The notes under the pieces: generated by a model
Databases searched by the model: none
Told to the model about the DNA's origin: nothing
What the model saw: only the letters and a program-made list of their open reading frames with translations
Program-made: the position numbers and the translations under genes
Shown here: positions 13,301 to 26,000 of the stretch, one piece after another
Position numbering within the stretch: the stretch's first letter is position 1
Layout of the letters: every line of letters starts with the position of its first letter
Origin: Apostichopus japonicus
Lineage: Eukaryota > Echinodermata > Holothuroidea > Aspidochirotida > Stichopodidae
Assembly (NCBI RefSeq): GCF_037975245.1
Contig: NC_092569.1
Coordinates: 35,378,668 to 35,442,667, forward strand
Direction of reading: 5' to 3'
DNA: 64,000 bases

Positions 13301-16300
13301 CGGACACCGTTCCTCTCAGCACAGGTTGCGTGACTACTACACTGGTAACTCTCATCTAAAAGCCGGGTATTCCTACAAGTTTTTCTTTGTGTACATCTTG
13401 AATTGCTGTAAAAGTGGCCTTCCTAATTGAAGAAATGCAGCCACCCCCCCAAAAAAAAACTAATAAATGAATTATGAATTTGCGGTTGTCACAGTGAAAT
13501 GTACATGATTAAAACGGTGGATGGCCAATGATAAATCCCCTCGAATGATCTAGGTATGGATATGAACCTTTTTGAAAGTTTTATGGAGTATTTGAAGCCA
13601 ACTCCGATCGGGGAGGCGATAGGATCCGCCATCAAAAGAGGAGCTGCAAATATTGCATTCAACGTCTTATCGTGACTAAACTTTAGGCATACAAATAGTG
13701 CTAATCGCAAGGATGTGAAAAAAAGTATCCATGGATTGATGTGTTCGTATTATCAGTGGACACACACCCGTAGGAGGGGTCTCGTGATTCCTGACTAAAC
13801 GTAATACATCCCTCGACTGACAGTTTTAACTGGACTGGCGACAAAAAAAATGGGTCAATGGCCCAATCCCAACCACGATATCTACGCCACTCGGTTATCT
13901 GTAAATGTAATGTGATTATCGACAAGTATGAGGAGTAAAGTTTTCTTCTAATTATATGGACAATGATTAAGAACGAAGCCTTATAAAATGACCTGAAAGA
14001 ACCGTACTGACCCCTAATACACTTCCTATGTCAGCAACGAAGCAGTTGTGGGTGCACGTCTCTCCGTCCCCTTGGTAGTTTTGATCGCAGTAACATTTAC
14101 GGACACCGTTCCTCTCAGCACAGGTTGCGTGACTATTACACTGGTAACTCTCATCTACAAGCCGGTTGTTCCTACAAGTTGATTTTCCTGTACATCTTGA
14201 ATTGATGTAAAAGTGGCCCTCCTAATTTAAGATATTCAGCGAAAGGAAAAACAACAACTAATAAATGAATTATGAATATGCGGTTGTCACAGTGAAATGT
14301 ACAGAATATCAACGGTGGGTGGCCAATGATAAGTTCCCTTGAATAATCTAGGTTTGGGTATGAACCTTAATGAAGGTTTTATGAAGTATTTGAAGCCAAC
14401 TCCGAAGTAGGAAGCGAATGGATAAGGCCTTAAAAAATGCTGCAGGTATTGCATTCAACGGCTTATCGTGACTAAACTTTAGGCATACAAATAATGCTAA
14501 TAACAAGGATGTGAAAAAAGTATCCATGGATTGTTGTGTTCGTCTTATCAGTGGATACACACCCGTAAGAGTGGTGTCGTAATTCCCGACTAAACGTAAT
14601 ACATCCCTCGACTGACAGTTTTGACTGAACTGGCGACAAAAAAATGGGTCAATGGCCCAATCCCAACCACGATATCTACGCCACTCGGTTATCTGTAAAT
14701 GTAATGTCATTATCGACACGTATAAATAGTAAAGGTCTCCTCCTAAATATATGGACAATGATTTAGAAAAAACATTACAAAATGACCTGAAAGAACCGTA
14801 CTGACCCCTAATACACTTCCTATGTCAGCAACGAAGCAGTTGTGGGTGCACGTCTCTCCGTCCCCTTGGTAGTTTGGATTGCAGTAACATTTACGGACAC
14901 CGTTCCTCTCAGCACAGGTTGCGTGACTATTACACTGGTAACTCTCATCTACAAGCCGGTTGTTCCTGCATGTTAATTTTCCTGTACATCTTGAATTGAT
15001 GTAAAAGTGGCCCTCCTAATTTAAGATAAACAGCGAAAGGAAAAACAACAACTAATAAATGAATGATGAATTTGCGGTGGTCAGAGTGAAATGTACAGAA
15101 TTTCAAAGGTAAATGGCCGTGATAAGTCCCGTCGAATGATCTAGGTATGGATATGGACCTTTAAGAAATTTGTATGGAGTATTTGAAGCCAACTCCGAAG
15201 TAGGAAGCGAAGGGATCCGGTCTAAAAAAGTAGCTGCAAATATTGCATTCAACGGCTTATCGCGACTATAATTTCGGCCTACAAATAGTTCTAACCGCAA
15301 GACTGTAAAAAAAAAGTATCCAAGGATTTTTGTGTTAGTCTTATCATTGGATACACACCCGTAGGAGTGATCTCGTGATTCCCGACTAAACGTAATACAT
15401 CCCTCCACTGAAAGTTTAGACTTGACAGGGACAAAAGAATGGGTCAATGGCCCCTGCCCAACCAAACTGCGCACGCAACTCGGTTATCTGTAAATGTAAT
15501 GTCATTATCGACACGTATAAATAGTAAACGTTTCCTTCTAAATATATGGACAGTGATTAAGAAAAAACATTACAAAATGACCTGAAAGAACCGTACTGAC
15601 CCCTAATACACTTCCTATGTCAGCAACGAAGCAGTTGTGGGTGCACGTCTCTCCGTCCCCTTGGTAGTTTGGATTACAGTAACATTTACGGACACCGTTC
15701 CTCTCAGCACAGGTTGCGTGATCACTACACTGGTAACTCGCCTTTATAATCTGGTTGTTTCGGCAGGTTGATCTTCGTGTACATCTTGAATTAACGTAAA
15801 AATCGCCAACCTGAATTAAGATATTTAGCCAAAATGAAACAAACTAATAAACACATTTTGAATTTGCGGTTGTCACAGTGAAATGTACATAATTTAAGCA
15901 GTGGGTGGCCAAATATAAGTCCCCTCGGATGATCTAGCTATGAGTATTAACCTTAGACACGTTTAATGAAGTATTTGAAGCCAACCCCGAAGTAGGAGGC
16001 GAAGGGATCTGCCATACAAAAAAGTAGTGCAAATATTGCATTCAACGGCTTACTGCGACTATATTTTAGGCGTACAAATAGTTCTAACCGCAAGACTTTG
16101 AATAAAGTATCCATGGATTTTTGTCCCAGGCTTATCAGTGGATAAACACTCGTAGGAGTGATCTCGTGATTCCCGACTAAACGTAATACATCCCTCGACT
16201 GACAGTTTTGACTGAACTGGCTATAAAAACATGTGTCAAAGGCCCCTGCCCAAATGTTGAGCAAGCAACTCGATTATCTGTAAATGTAATGTGATCATCG

Positions 16301-19300
16301 ACACGAATAAATAGTAAACATTTCCTTCTAATTATATGGACATGATTAAGAACAATGCATCATAAAAATGACCAGAAAGAACCGTACTGACCCCTAATAC
16401 ACTTCCAATGTCAGCAACGAAGCAGTTGTGGGTGCACGTCTCTCCGTCCCCTTGGTAGTTTTGATCACAGTAACATTTACGGACACCGTTCCTCTCAGCA
16501 CAGGTTGCGTGACTATTACACTGGTAACTCTCATCTACAAGACGGTTGTTCCTACAAGTTGATTTTCCTGTACATCTTGAATTGATGTAAAAGTGGCCCT
16601 CCTAATTTAAGATATTCAGCGAAAGGAAAAACAACAACTAATAAATGAATTATGAATTTGCGGTTGTCACAGTGAAATGTACAATATATCAACGGTAGGT
16701 GGCCGTGATAAATCCCCTCGAATAATCTAGGGATGGATATGAACCTTAATGAAGGTTTTATGAAGTATTTGAAAACAACTCAGACGTAGGAAGCAAAGGG
16801 AAACGGCCTTAAAAAATGCTGCAGGTATTGCATTCAACGGCTTATCGTGACTAAACTTTAGGCATACAAATAGTGCTAATAACAAGGATGTGAAAAAAGT
16901 ATCCATGGATTGTTGTGTTCGTATTATCAGGGATCAAACACCCGTAGGAGTGGTCTCGTGATTCCCGACTAAACGTAATATATCCCTTGACTTACAGTTT
17001 TGACTGAACTGGCGACAAAAGAATGGGTCAATGGCCCCTGCCCAACCACGATATCTACGCCACCCGGTTATCTGTAAATGTAATGTCATTATCGACACGT
17101 ATAAATAGTAAACATTTCCTTCTAAATATATGGACAATGCTTAAGAAAAATATTACAAAATGACCTGAAAGAACCGTACTGACCCCTAATACACTTCCTA
17201 TGTCAGCAACGAAGCAGTTGTGGGTGCACGTCTCTCCGTCCCCTTGGTAGTTTGGATTACAGTAACATTTACGGACACCGTTCCTCTCAGAACAGGTTGC
17301 GTGACTACTACACTGGTAACTCTCATCTACAAGCCGGCTGTTCCTGCAAGTTAATTTTCCTGTACATCTTGAATTGATGTAAAAGTGGCCTTCCTAATTT
17401 AAGATAAACAGCGAAAGGAAAAACAACAACTAATAAATGAATGATGAATTTGCGGTGGTCAGAGGGAAATGTACAGAATTTCAACGGTAAATGGCCGTGA
17501 TAAATCCCCTCGAATGATCTACGTATGGGTATGGACCTTTAAGAAAGTTTTATAGAGAATTTGAAGCCAACTCCGAAGTAGGAAGCGAAGGGATCCGCCC
17601 TTAAAAAAGTTAGCAACAAACATTGCATTCAACGGCTTATCGCGACTTTAATTTCGGCCTACAAATAGTTCTAACCGCAAGATTGTAAAAAAAAATATCA
17701 ATGCATTGTTGTTTTCATCTTATCAGTAGACACACACCCGTAGGAGTGGTCTCGTGATTCCCGACTAAACGTAATATATCAATTGACTGACAGTTTTGAC
17801 TGAACTGGCGACAAAAGAATGGGTCAATGGCCCCTGCACAACCAAACTGCGCACGTAACTCGGTTATCTGTAAATGTAGTGTCATTATCGACACGTATAA
17901 ATAGTAAACGTTTCCTTCTAAATATATGGACAATGATTAAGAAAAAAACATTACAAAATGACCTGAAAGAACCGTACTGACCCCTAATACACTTCCTATG
18001 TCAGCAACGAAGCAGTTGTGGGTGCACGTCTCTCCGTCCCCTTGGTAGTTTGGATTACAGTAACATTTACGGACACCGTTCCTCTCAGCACAGGTTGCGT
18101 GATCACTACACTGGTAACTCTCATCTACAAGCCGGTTGTTCCTGCAAGTTAATTTTCCTGTACATCTTGAATTGACGTTAAAATCGGCTTCCTAATTCCA
18201 CGAAAAAATAAAGTAAATTAATTATGAATTTGCGGTTGTCACAGTGAAATGTACAGAATTTCAACGGTGGGTGGCCAATGCCAAAATTGCCCTGAATGAT
18301 CTAGGTAAGGGTATGGATCTTTATGAAAGTTTTATGAGGTCTTTTAAGCCACCTCCGATGTAGGAGTTCGCTGGGTTTGCCATGAAAAGGTAGCCGTCAA
18401 ATGTTACATTAAAATGGCCTATTGCGACTATACATTTGGCCTACAATTGGTTCTCACCGCAAAACTATCGACAGTTTTCATGCAATTTAGTGTAAGGTTT
18501 ATAAGGGCATGAAAATCCGTAGGAATAGTCTTGTGCTTCCTGACTAAATGTAAGTAAAATATTTGCTTCTTATAACATGGAAAAGTAAAGCACTTAAAAT
18601 GCCCTGAAAGAAACGTACTGACCCCTAATACACTTGTTTTGTCAGCAACGAAGCAGTTACATTGGTTGAGAGGGATGCATTGTCCTTGCTCTCTCAGATA
18701 ATCGCCGACACAAACACATTGCTCTGATTCTGTGCGAGAGGTAGCCGAGATGCAAGTATCAGGGGCTTCACAAGTCCTTTCACATGTCTCATTGCTAAAT
18801 ATCTCATTAGCTGGACACCATTCGGGGATTGTTTCTAAAGAACAGGAAAGAAAACATTTTAAATAATAGTAACTTGATACAGTCACGACAAATATGGCAT
18901 GTGGCATAGAATAGTTTGTCGTCATTACTTAAATACGTGGTTTTCAGAAGGTTAAAGGAAAGAAACATACATTCAGAAGCTGCTCGAATAAATGTAGAAC
19001 ATTTTAAACAGCCAGTGGCCATTCCTTAGTCACATTAATGTTAATATTTATCCAATTTAACGAGATAAAACACCATCATTTGTTGTGCCATTAGTCTGAA
19101 ACCAGGTAGTGATGGCTTAATTCTGTTTCAGAGTTCTCTCGGTGTAAGTATACTGCTCTCTGACAACAATGATAATTAATATCAACATCAAATTTCTTTT
19201 CGTTGGTTGTTCTGATCAAACTGGGAGACCAACCTGGTTTAATTGTAAACGTTCTGTTGTACTAACGGTAGGAACGGTTCCCTGTTCAGAGCTATGGTCG

Positions 19301-22300
19301 GTGTTGAGTACGAATCAGTCTTTAGTGAGTGCGTAATCACACTTTGGCTAATGGAGGCATTTTGAAATTCTATTATGGATACTAATACAAGATTAAGTAT
19401 TTGAACTCGCGCTAAAAGCTACTTGCACCTGCACTCATATCATATCATGTTGTAATTGCTGCAATATGTATGGTAGCGCCGTTGTACTCGCTGATATACT
19501 ACATGTATACTATTACTATATATATTGTAGCAGAATCTTCAAAACATATTTGACATGCCAAATTTACTTCCAAAGATCCCTTCGTTTTCAAAATAAATCT
19601 TTCATTTTCTGCACGTTTACTTTGATCATTAATAAATGACCACAATTTGTTTGATTATTTTGGTATTATATTTAATAATAATGTAAAAGACACTTACCAT
19701 CTGATCTTTCGAATGTTCCTAAAGTAGATATATAATAGTCCCCCCATTCATCTGAGATACGAAATTTGTCGTACGTTACATAGTAAGTTTCTCCAGCAAC
19801 GTTCTCAAAGTCCATTCGCAGTTGGTACCGCTTTTGATTTGTTAAGACGGCTATTTTCTCATTTCCGATCCAAAACTCACTCCCTAGAAAGCCAAAGCCA
19901 TTTCTGAAGTCTGTCCAACTTCTACTAAAATTTACAGAATCCGATCTTCGTCGCTGTAATACCTTCAACGAATATCAAAGAAGTTAAGCGTTAACTAGGA
20001 CGTGATTGAATAATTATTATTTGTTCCCTACTGCAATGCGATTTGTTGCTAACAACTATTACACAGAAATTTTAACTAATATTTCTAACATCAGTTTGTA
20101 GTGTGGGCTAGATGTTTACAGTTCCCTTGGAAGAAGAACTACACTGCACCTAAGTACAATCTGGTACTTAAATTTCACAATATTATAAATAATTGAATCA
20201 AATTTTCGTTTCGATAAAAGAAATCGAGATTCTATTTGAAATAACGACTTTGTATTACATCGCAATATATTGCTGTAATCAAAATTGAAGTAAATTTGTA
20301 CAAAACTATTTAAAGTTGAAAAGGTGACATCGAGTAATCGGCCATACCGTCCATCCACCAGTATCAAGATCATTGTTACAGTAAGCCTCAAACGGTTCCG
20401 GATAGCCATCTGGTTTAATAAGATACACTCCAGATGTATTGTGGGTAGAGGAACATGCATTCGATACTTCTTTGCAATCTCTCGGATACGCAGGTTGTTG
20501 AAAAACCAAGTATGAAGAACCTGATGGAAATTAAAACAAAGTTAACATTTTATTGTGACTGAAAATCATTTTAGCTAACAAAAATATCGCCTAAGATGCT
20601 TTATCTCAATGGCCCCTCTCCATGCAGGTGTTAAATGGGTACATGTTAGGTAACTTGTCTTTGGGCGCAGTAAATAACTGCAGTCGTCTGGAGGGATTGT
20701 CTCTGGGACAGGTTATTATTGAACAGGGGTAATATAACGTCTGTAAAGCGCTTTGAAACCTATCGCTGCATAAAAGCGCTACATGATACCAATATTATCA
20801 TTATTATTTTTACTATCAGACTTTTTAGCTAATTTTAAGAGAACTGGTTTCGTAACTAAGCGAGTTAAGGCATTACATCAGTTTAAATATCAACTATTAC
20901 TCAACTACCATATAGTCTAAGATGTTATTATATTAAATTCTCAGATGTAACTGTTTTGAAGCATTATATGTGATAGTTTTAAGCCTGCAATGGAATTTCA
21001 AAGACCAAGTAACTTGAATTTCTTTTTCACCAGGCTTCGGTAGTTATCAATCATACCCAGGTGAGATCAAAAGACTCACGAAAACAGGCAAATCCCACTG
21101 TTTAACGTAGCTGAGAAAATATCATGTGGCACGTAAGATATGAAAAGATCGAAGGTATACTACTCAGAGGAAATCAACTTCGAAATAGATATTCGGAAAT
21201 AGTAACACGATTGAAAAATAAAACGTCAAGAGCAACCATTAAAAAGCTAACATTTCCAGCCATTCAAGTTGTCCAACTGAGGTGTTAACGTTTACATACA
21301 TAAGTGATATAACTTACAGACTGAGGCTACTTCTTATGATAAGATAAATCATATAATATAAATAAACACCTACCTGAAGATTTTCCCTCGGCACTGACGA
21401 TTATCTGTGTAATAAAAGACATTTACTGAATACATTACAAGACATACAGAGCATTGCAGTCAACACTAAGCAGGGTCAGATTAAATCTTATGTTAATAAA
21501 ACCAGTTTGATGGAAAGATAGAACTTTTTGCAAACTGGTCCAAAATATGTTAGTTTAAGAGTAAAGTCGATTTAAACTTTGGTAAATTCTCCGTATCACC
21601 ACTTTAAATGATGTTTTCTTTGTCTATATGCCATATCTGATTCACAGGTCAATGATCATTTACAGAGTACAACTTTCTTTCAAGGAACCATTAGATAACT
21701 GGCATTTTTCCGGTTTACAGCTACTCTGGCACATGATACGTATGTTCACGTTTAGAACAAAGGCAATAGCTGGCTGCTTCCTTGAACAGCTTTGTTGCTT
21801 AATGCAGACAGATGTTCTTTGTTCTAGTTATATTTTGACATTCGAACATTTCAGACAAATGTTGTAACGCAGATGTGTTTAACAGTCCTTAATAACACGT
21901 AGGGATTATTTACATCGTCCTAGCTATTCTTGTTGGACTAAGTTTACCGTGTCTTGATACCTACCGTGCACAATGAAACTCTGAGATTTGAAACGTGTCA
22001 TGTTACTTGTAAGGTAAGTCCATAACCATAGATTTGTAACAATTGTAGCAGCGCTGCAGAAGCTCAGCTAAGCTTCTATTTGAAATCATTGTTTGTAGTG
22101 TTGTGCCGATATCGCCAATATCGGATCTGGCCGATATCTGATATTTCAATCCCAATATCGGCCCCATACCGATACCGATATTTTTAAGCAGCCAGAATGA
22201 ATGTCAAATCGCACTTTAAGTCATACTTTAATACATGAAGTATCAGAATTATGATCGGCTATCGTAAAATAGTATATTGCACAACCCACAAACAGTAACC

Positions 22301-22980
22301 ACTTGATAACTCCACTGTGCCTAATCTATAACACTAGCCCTAACCTCTTTTTAACAGAACGACCATAGTCCCCAACAAAATGCTATGCAAGAAGCTGTGT
22401 GCTAGCATTTCGTTCTAGGAAAAACACAAGTCCATTCTTCCTGTTACTTCTTTTGAAACAATACGTTACTCTGTTACACCCAATATATTCAAAATTTAAG
22501 CTGCAAGTCTTAAACAAATTATCGTCACATAGAGCCATGAATTTCTTAGCAAAAGATGACATCGAGTTATGAATAAAACTGACTTCATGTTGCGTATCCT
22601 GGCTAAAAACTTTCGATAGTTTTTGCACTTAACAGAACCAAAATTACAACATTTCTTTATTGTTTATATCTTCCGTAAAAAAATACCTTCCATTTGCCTG
22701 CTATACTGACAATTAAGCCTAGCCAAAATAAGCAAGCGTCTCGTCTTTGAATTTATTCGTTAACCTACCGGAAACATATTGTGATACACAAACTTGATTC
22801 TCAAAATACAATCTTTTCAACAGTTATGTTCTAACAAAATGCATCCATGATACTCCTTGCAGCTTTTTGAAAGATACCCAATTTTTGGACTTTTTCAGTA
22901 GGGGTATCCACGTGTTATAACTTTATTCTCACCTGAGGACTCAGAAGCACTGTGTTTGTGTAATCAGTTAGTACTGTAGT

Positions 22981-23046
<66 letters not shown>

Positions 23047-26000
23047 ATAGACTGGTGAAATTTACTTTAAAGAGATACACAGACTGCTATTTACGTAACG
23101 TTAGGTGGCCTAACTGGTCTGCTTACAGACCGATATATCATTAGATTGGTAAATATTTTCAGGACTTGCGTCATGCTTGTTTGACCAGCTAGAACAGATT
23201 AATAAATCGTCCTAAGAAACGAGAAGTGGTTTAGTTGTTGGGGAAAAACGAAGCAAATGTTCAATATCGGTTTGCCGTTATTGGCAATGAAGCTAAGTTC
23301 TGCGGATACCGATATGCCGCCGATATTACAAATATCGGCCAATACCGATATCACAAACTATTATCGGCGCAAAACTGGTTTTGATTGGCACTAGATCAGT
23401 TTATCTATTGGTTTGTTCGAAAGATATAACTTAAAATTCATAGGCGGGATAACGATGTCAATTCCTGACCTCATATCTCCTTTTCTCTTGCCTTATGCTC
23501 CTTATCATAGCAGACATAATTCGTTGTAATGTTAGAAAGTTGAATTTCTTCAAAGTGGAAACACTGTCACGAACTTAATTTATGCAATAGATCGTTGTAC
23601 TCATTGCTAGGAATAAAATATGCTCCATTGTAAAGACAAAGAACCAACAGCATTGCACTTCGTAGTTTATGTTCATGCAATGATAGAACGGAAACGTAAA
23701 AACAAAATATTCCTCTAATAAACCTGCTAAATGTTGTAGATATCACGTTTGAACTGTGCTGATCCAAAATTGCTCACGAAAATTTTACACATACCATAAT
23801 ATAACGACCTTAAACTTCTTACAATCGACGAACCACATAAAAATGATAAAGAGCAGAAATCGGAATTGGCTCCAACAACATAGGTCATATTCACACGTAT
23901 TACATACATAAACTGTGGAAAGAGTCAAATTGGAAATATGAAGTACTTTTACAGAGAATAACATCGAACTAGATTTACTTGATCAAGTCTCCCATGGGTG
24001 GAATTATGTCCTTCAATGACGGGGAATTAATATAGAAGACATTTTTCTACTCACATCAAAACGCATGCTCGTCATGAATACTAAAATATTGAAAAACAAA
24101 TAACATGATCATTGCATATGATTGTGGCCCTCATTTTATAATGACTGAAATATTTACAGAAGCCCCTGTTTTTAACCCTCACATGACGACAAAAATATTC
24201 TTCCTGTACAGTTATGGCACAGCGAATGTAAGACAACCTTAGTAACGCTACCTCAACAAATCTAAGTGGTACAGTACGAAAATATACGTTTAGCATTAAA
24301 GTTGTATCGTTTGTAACATGATGATTATGATAATGAATCGCAGATGAAAATTGTAAGAGATAAAGAATTTCAATAGAACGAAAAATAAAAGAGAAAGAGG
24401 AAGTTAAGAAAGAAACGAGGAATTAATTATTTTTCTTTCAGACCAAGTCATTCATGACCAAAATTCCATAATGTGATATTGTTCGGCCATAGCGGATAAG
24501 AATTGAACAAATACTCGGCTTTAAAGTTGTAAAATGATAAAATATCGAAAACAGCTTAAACAAAATACATGTTTGTTTAGTAATCCGAATAATAATGACA
24601 TAGAAATGCTAGAACATTCGAGCATATGACAGAAAGACAAATACATATTTTATAGCTTTTCCAGTGAATTTAGACCATTCTCTGAATACACCTGAATAGC
24701 TTTGAAACGTCTAACATGTCAAGAGTTACTTTGTGGCACGATTTAGTATCCTTTTAAAAAAATATGGCCCTTGGATACTGAAAATGGTATCACACTTACC
24801 TAAAGTCATGATAAATTCAAATCTACATTTTATACTTTGCTGTTGCCAACAGAGTAAAGTACACAGTATACTATTATCTCAAATAACAGATTGAAGCGGT
24901 CAAGGCGATTTGTTTGGGATATATCCAAGGTTTTTTGTTGTCTTCGTTAATGTTATTCAGGAAGCACAGACGGTTTGCGACGTTATTGTTGTATCTGTAT
25001 AAAACATTGTGTTTATTGTCACCGTATGCTGAGTATCACATGCCGTTTGTTCCCTTGAATATAATGCTCGTTCGAACGATAGCGACAATATATGATATGG
25101 AGAAATTTAATTAGATATCCTTCAACTTATAAAGCGAATTATTACCGTACATGGAGAAGTAATAAATGTTATGATAATACTTTCTAGTTTTTGCAACGTG
25201 TTAGACAGAGACCTTTAAATACAGTGTGATGTATTTTATGTTGTTTAATTTGTAAAAGTCTATCATCGATGTTTTTAAACGATATAAGAAATGTTAAGTA
25301 TGACACTACACCAAATAACCATATCACGAAGGGGTGGGCGGGGGGGGGGGGTAGTCTGGTGGAGAGAGTGATTGATGGCCGCGAGAATTGTTGTTGAATA
25401 TTTAATTCTTTACACGGTGAACTAGCCTTTCATATTCCCATATATGACAGAAAACATCACTTTGAATGGTCATTAGAATGTTGGTGAACTGAATTGTGTC
25501 AAAATAATTGAAATGCAATTTAATTTTTCTCTAATTATGTTGTATTAATTGTTCTCTGCTTTGTTTAACTGCTATAGATGATGTATTAGTAAATGAAGAA
25601 AAGAAAAGAAAGAAAAAACTGAAAAGTATTTATATATAAGAGATCATCCACCAGAATAATAATCAGTTTAGTTTTAAAGTTTTAGAAACGTTCTCTGCAT
25701 CTGCATTGAGTTATTCCGCTAGTACTATGGCTTTCAATGCTTTTTGTATGTTCGTGTGAAATTTTAGATTTGCTTGTCGCAATATATCTAGAATACGGCT
25801 TATATTTGAAGCATTTATGTAATATAACTGATTTAATGGAAGAAAACGAGCAATTCTTTTGTGAAATTGTTTTGATTTGATTAGGCATTTATACAACGTT
25901 TAAACAGTTGTTATTGTTTTACTTTTAATACACAAATACTAATGATACATCTGACAACGATTTTATTTTGAATATGATTTTATAACGACTATTCCATTGG

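Larger units (their letters stand above)
13424..18191 (-). repeat. Tandem array of EGF exon-intron units, about 795-bp period
   Basis: The exon lower ends fall at 14012, 14806, 15601, 16392, 17184 and 17982, spacings of 794, 795, 791, 792 and 798. The intron DNA repeats along with the exons. The seventh (fused) EGF starts 798 bp from its neighbour, so it belongs to the same array. Short ORFs inside the introns are echoes of the array, not genes. Confidence 0.85.

Noticed and set aside
14348-17933. Repeated minus-strand ORFs in the EGF-array introns
   Set aside because: They lie between good splice sites, lack conserved domains and repeat only because the introns repeat.
13424-18191. Regularly spaced repeats considered as a CRISPR-like or satellite array
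   Set aside because: The period is about 795 bp, each unit holds a coding exon with splice sites, and the setting is eukaryotic.
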